Below, one piece after another: positions 33,379 to 34,363 of a stretch of 34,363 bases of DNA. A program made the translations under genes and the position numbers. The DNA comes from Nevskia sp. (lineage in GTDB: Bacteria; Pseudomonadota; Gammaproteobacteria; Nevskiales; Nevskiaceae), in contig NZ_JAKFUM010000027.1 in assembly GCF_021732705.1 (NCBI RefSeq), positions 1-34,363 on the forward strand. Reading direction: 5' to 3'. The notes beneath the pieces are model-generated. The model ran no database searches, was not told the DNA's origin, and saw nothing but the letters and a program-made list of their open reading frames with translations. The first letter of the stretch is position 1. Every line of letters starts with the position of its first letter.

Positions 33379-33816
33379 TCACCACTGGAACTTCTCCGTC
33401 TCGAACACGCCGGTAGCGGTCACTTCGTCGCGCCACTGCGGGCGTGCGCTGCCACTGCCACGGAACATGCCGTAGCTGACGGCACATCCGTTTCTGACCT
33501 GGTCGAGCAGGCAGGCCACGTCTTTCGGCAACGCCTGGTCGACGTGCCAGCGCTGGACGGTCCTGACCGTCACGCCGGTAACGGTGGCGATCACCGCGGT
33601 ATTGCCGCTGTGCCGGTCGCACCACCAGCGATACAGCGCACGGTTGTCGGGCTGGCCAGGCTCCAGCCGGTGGATCTCTGGCTGGAACACGACCGGCTTC
33701 GGCGGCCGCGTTCCCGGCGTCGGGATCCCGAACATGATCCGGCGATACGCCATCCGCTGAGCGATCAAGCGATCGCGCTTCAGCAGCTTCGCCACATCGG
33801 GCGCAGGCCCGGTCAT
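33379..33816 (-). CDS. Hypothetical protein with a possible helix-turn-helix
   Basis: 145 residues, family not recognised. A stretch near the middle, NTAVIATVTGVTVRTVQRWH, reads as a helix-turn-helix with recognition helix VRTVQRW. The N-terminus is basic (KLLKRDRLIAQRMAYRR); the C-terminus is aromatic-rich and ends EKFQW. Its ATG overlaps the stop of the ORF upstream (ATGA, 33813-33816), which argues that both are real and co-expressed. It resembles in style the small DNA-binding proteins of phages and integrated elements. Confidence 0.55.
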   Translation of the reverse strand: MTGPAPDVAKLLKRDRLIAQRMAYRRIMFGIPTPGTRPPKPVVFQPEIHRLEPGQPDNRALYRWWCDRHSGNTAVIATVTGVTVRTVQRWHVDQALPKDVACLLDQVRNGCAVSYGMFRGSGSARPQWRDEVTATGVFETEKFQW

Positions 33817-34085
33817 TGGAACCGGCCCTCGATCAGCTCGCCGTGCAGCATGCCCAGGGTGTAAGCCTCGGACTGGTAGGCCTCGAGCAAACTTGAAAAC
33901 TCTGCAGAGCTGGTCAGTGCACCGTGCGAAAACGCCGTCAAAGCCTTCTGCTGCAAGGTTTTCAGCTTCGCCTCGTGGTCATCGGCCAGTTTACGCAGCT
34001 CGGCATAGGTCCAGCGCGAAGGCCTTATGTCATCAGCGTTTGCGGGCGGTGCCTGTCCGGAAGTAGGTGCACAATAAATATTATG
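33813..34085 (-). pseudogene. ORF lacking a start codon, interrupted at the dif-like site
   Basis: An open frame of about 90 codons ends in a TGA that overlaps the start of the next gene. It reads DDIRPSRWTYAELRKLADDH, then LQQKALTAFSHGALTSSAEF and ends GELIEGRFQ: a charged, helical protein of unknown family. No ATG or GTG occurs in frame before the last 12 codons; the frame opens only at a TAA (34086-34088) inside the dif-like sequence. Only ATT (34079) or internal TTG codons could start it. The simplest reading is that the 5' end was lost at this junction. Confidence 0.45.
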
Positions 34086-34091
34086 TTAAGT
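34066..34091. other. dif-like Xer recombination site (right)
   Basis: The right arm TTATGTTAAGT (34081-34091) matches the XerD-binding arm of the E. coli dif site (TTATGTTAAAT) at 10 of 11 bases. The left part, GGTGCACAATAAATA, resembles the XerC arm GGTGCGCATAA plus central region but is two bases shorter than the usual 28-base layout. It is therefore a degenerate or hybrid site, as seen for integrated Xer-using phages (IMEX). Confidence 0.45.
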
Positions 34092-34101
34092 AAAAGGGCC
34101 A

Positions 34102-34176
34102 TCAATAGCCGCTGATCCAGCACTCGCTGACTTCGCGCTTCAATTGCTTGATCCGCTCCGTCTTGCTTGTTGTCGA
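34102..34176 (-). pseudogene. Possible IS3-family OrfA relic
   Basis: A 24-residue open frame containing TERIKQLKREVSE, which resembles the conserved leucine-zipper segment of IS3-family OrfA proteins (ERIKxLEREVxEL). It is closed by stops on both sides, with nothing else of a transposase around it. The match is short and could be chance. Confidence 0.25.
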
Positions 34177-34236
34177 TCAACATCGAAACCGGCATCAGGG
34201 GCGGCCTTGCGGTGTCACTGCCGCGGCGTCTCAGCC

Positions 34237-34363
34237 GGGGTTATCTGGTTGAAGAAGGAAAAAGCGGCGGTTTGCGATTCTTTATAAATCAATGACTTAC
34301 AAGCATTATTTTCAGATAACCTATAATAATCAATAGGTTATGGTAGCCCCCTAAGTTTGCGGG
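34237..34363 (+). mobile_element. Terminal 127 bases of a mobile element (right copy)
   Basis: Begins GGGGTTATCTGG at 34237 and runs off the window; identical to the reverse complement of 1-127. The bases just outside the two copies differ (CAGCC at 34232-34236, GGGCT at 128-132), so they are not the two sides of one insertion with a 5-bp target duplication. Contains the same ATAACCTA/TAGGTTAT inverted repeat. Confidence 0.7.

Noticed and set aside
32621-33625. A 334-codon minus-strand frame covering the hairpin region
   Set aside because: It crosses the structured repeats, the operator and the whole ribbon-helix-helix gene, and shows no recognisable domain or start signal.
33146-33816. A toxin-antitoxin pair formed by the ribbon-helix-helix gene and its neighbour
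   Set aside because: The neighbour is convergent rather than co-transcribed, and has a helix-turn-helix-like segment rather than any toxin motif.
1-34363. CRISPR arrays, tRNA and rRNA genes
   Set aside because: No regularly spaced direct repeats, cloverleaf-like segments or rRNA-like sequence were found by reading both strands.

Overview
The window is high-GC chromosomal DNA from a Proteobacterium (Beta- or Gammaproteobacteria). The evidence is the ihfB, lapA/lapB, BepA and CvpA-PurF genes and the conserved order gyrA-serC-pheA-hisC-tyrA-aroA-cmk-rpsA-ihfB-lapA-lapB. I cannot name the genus. No rRNA, tRNA or CRISPR was seen.

Layout. (1) 1-127 and 34237-34363 are the same AT-rich 127-base sequence in inverted orientation. 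Its inner edge starts GGGG, as in Tn3-type element ends, so the window lies between two copies of a mobile-element end. The exact 127-base length and the different flanking 5-mers suggest an assembly break at a repeat. (2) 128-2246 (+): the 3' end of an unidentified gene, a UMF1/Atg22-type MFS transporter and tryptophan 2,3-dioxygenase, joined by ATGA overlaps. (3) 2307-14807: an electron-transfer locus. Five minus-strand genes, nearly all overlapping or abutting, encode in transcription order an FAD/NAD(P) + two cyclic-nucleotide-binding domains + ferredoxin fusion, a di-heme b-type membrane protein, a membrane-anchored decaheme cytochrome with a degenerate FHA domain, an outer-membrane beta-barrel, and a large secreted decaheme cytochrome with an LVIVD beta-propeller. 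A divergent gene encodes a cytochrome c554-like protein. Together they carry about 25 c-type heme sites. They read as a trans-envelope route from cytoplasmic NAD(P)H to the cell surface, or the reverse. This is the most interesting system here.

(4) 15083-28155 (+): gyrA, then serine/aromatic/histidine amino-acid genes (serC, pheA, hisC, tyrA, aroA), cmk, rpsA with a strong terminator, ihfB, and the lapA-lapB pair that controls LPS synthesis. (5) 28211-31980: bepA (-) diverges from cvpA-purF (+).

(6) 31981-34236: a gene-poor accessory tail of mobile-element debris. It holds a Cro/C1-like HTH protein, a ribbon-helix-helix protein with a tandem palindromic operator, a possible DNA-binding protein, an ORF without a start codon, two dif-like (Xer) sites sharing CAATAAATA, and a set of intergenic hairpins, two of which are near copies with one compensatory base-pair change. 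It looks like the remains of a small Xer-integrated element (filamentous-phage or IMEX type), but no replication or Zot gene is present to prove it.
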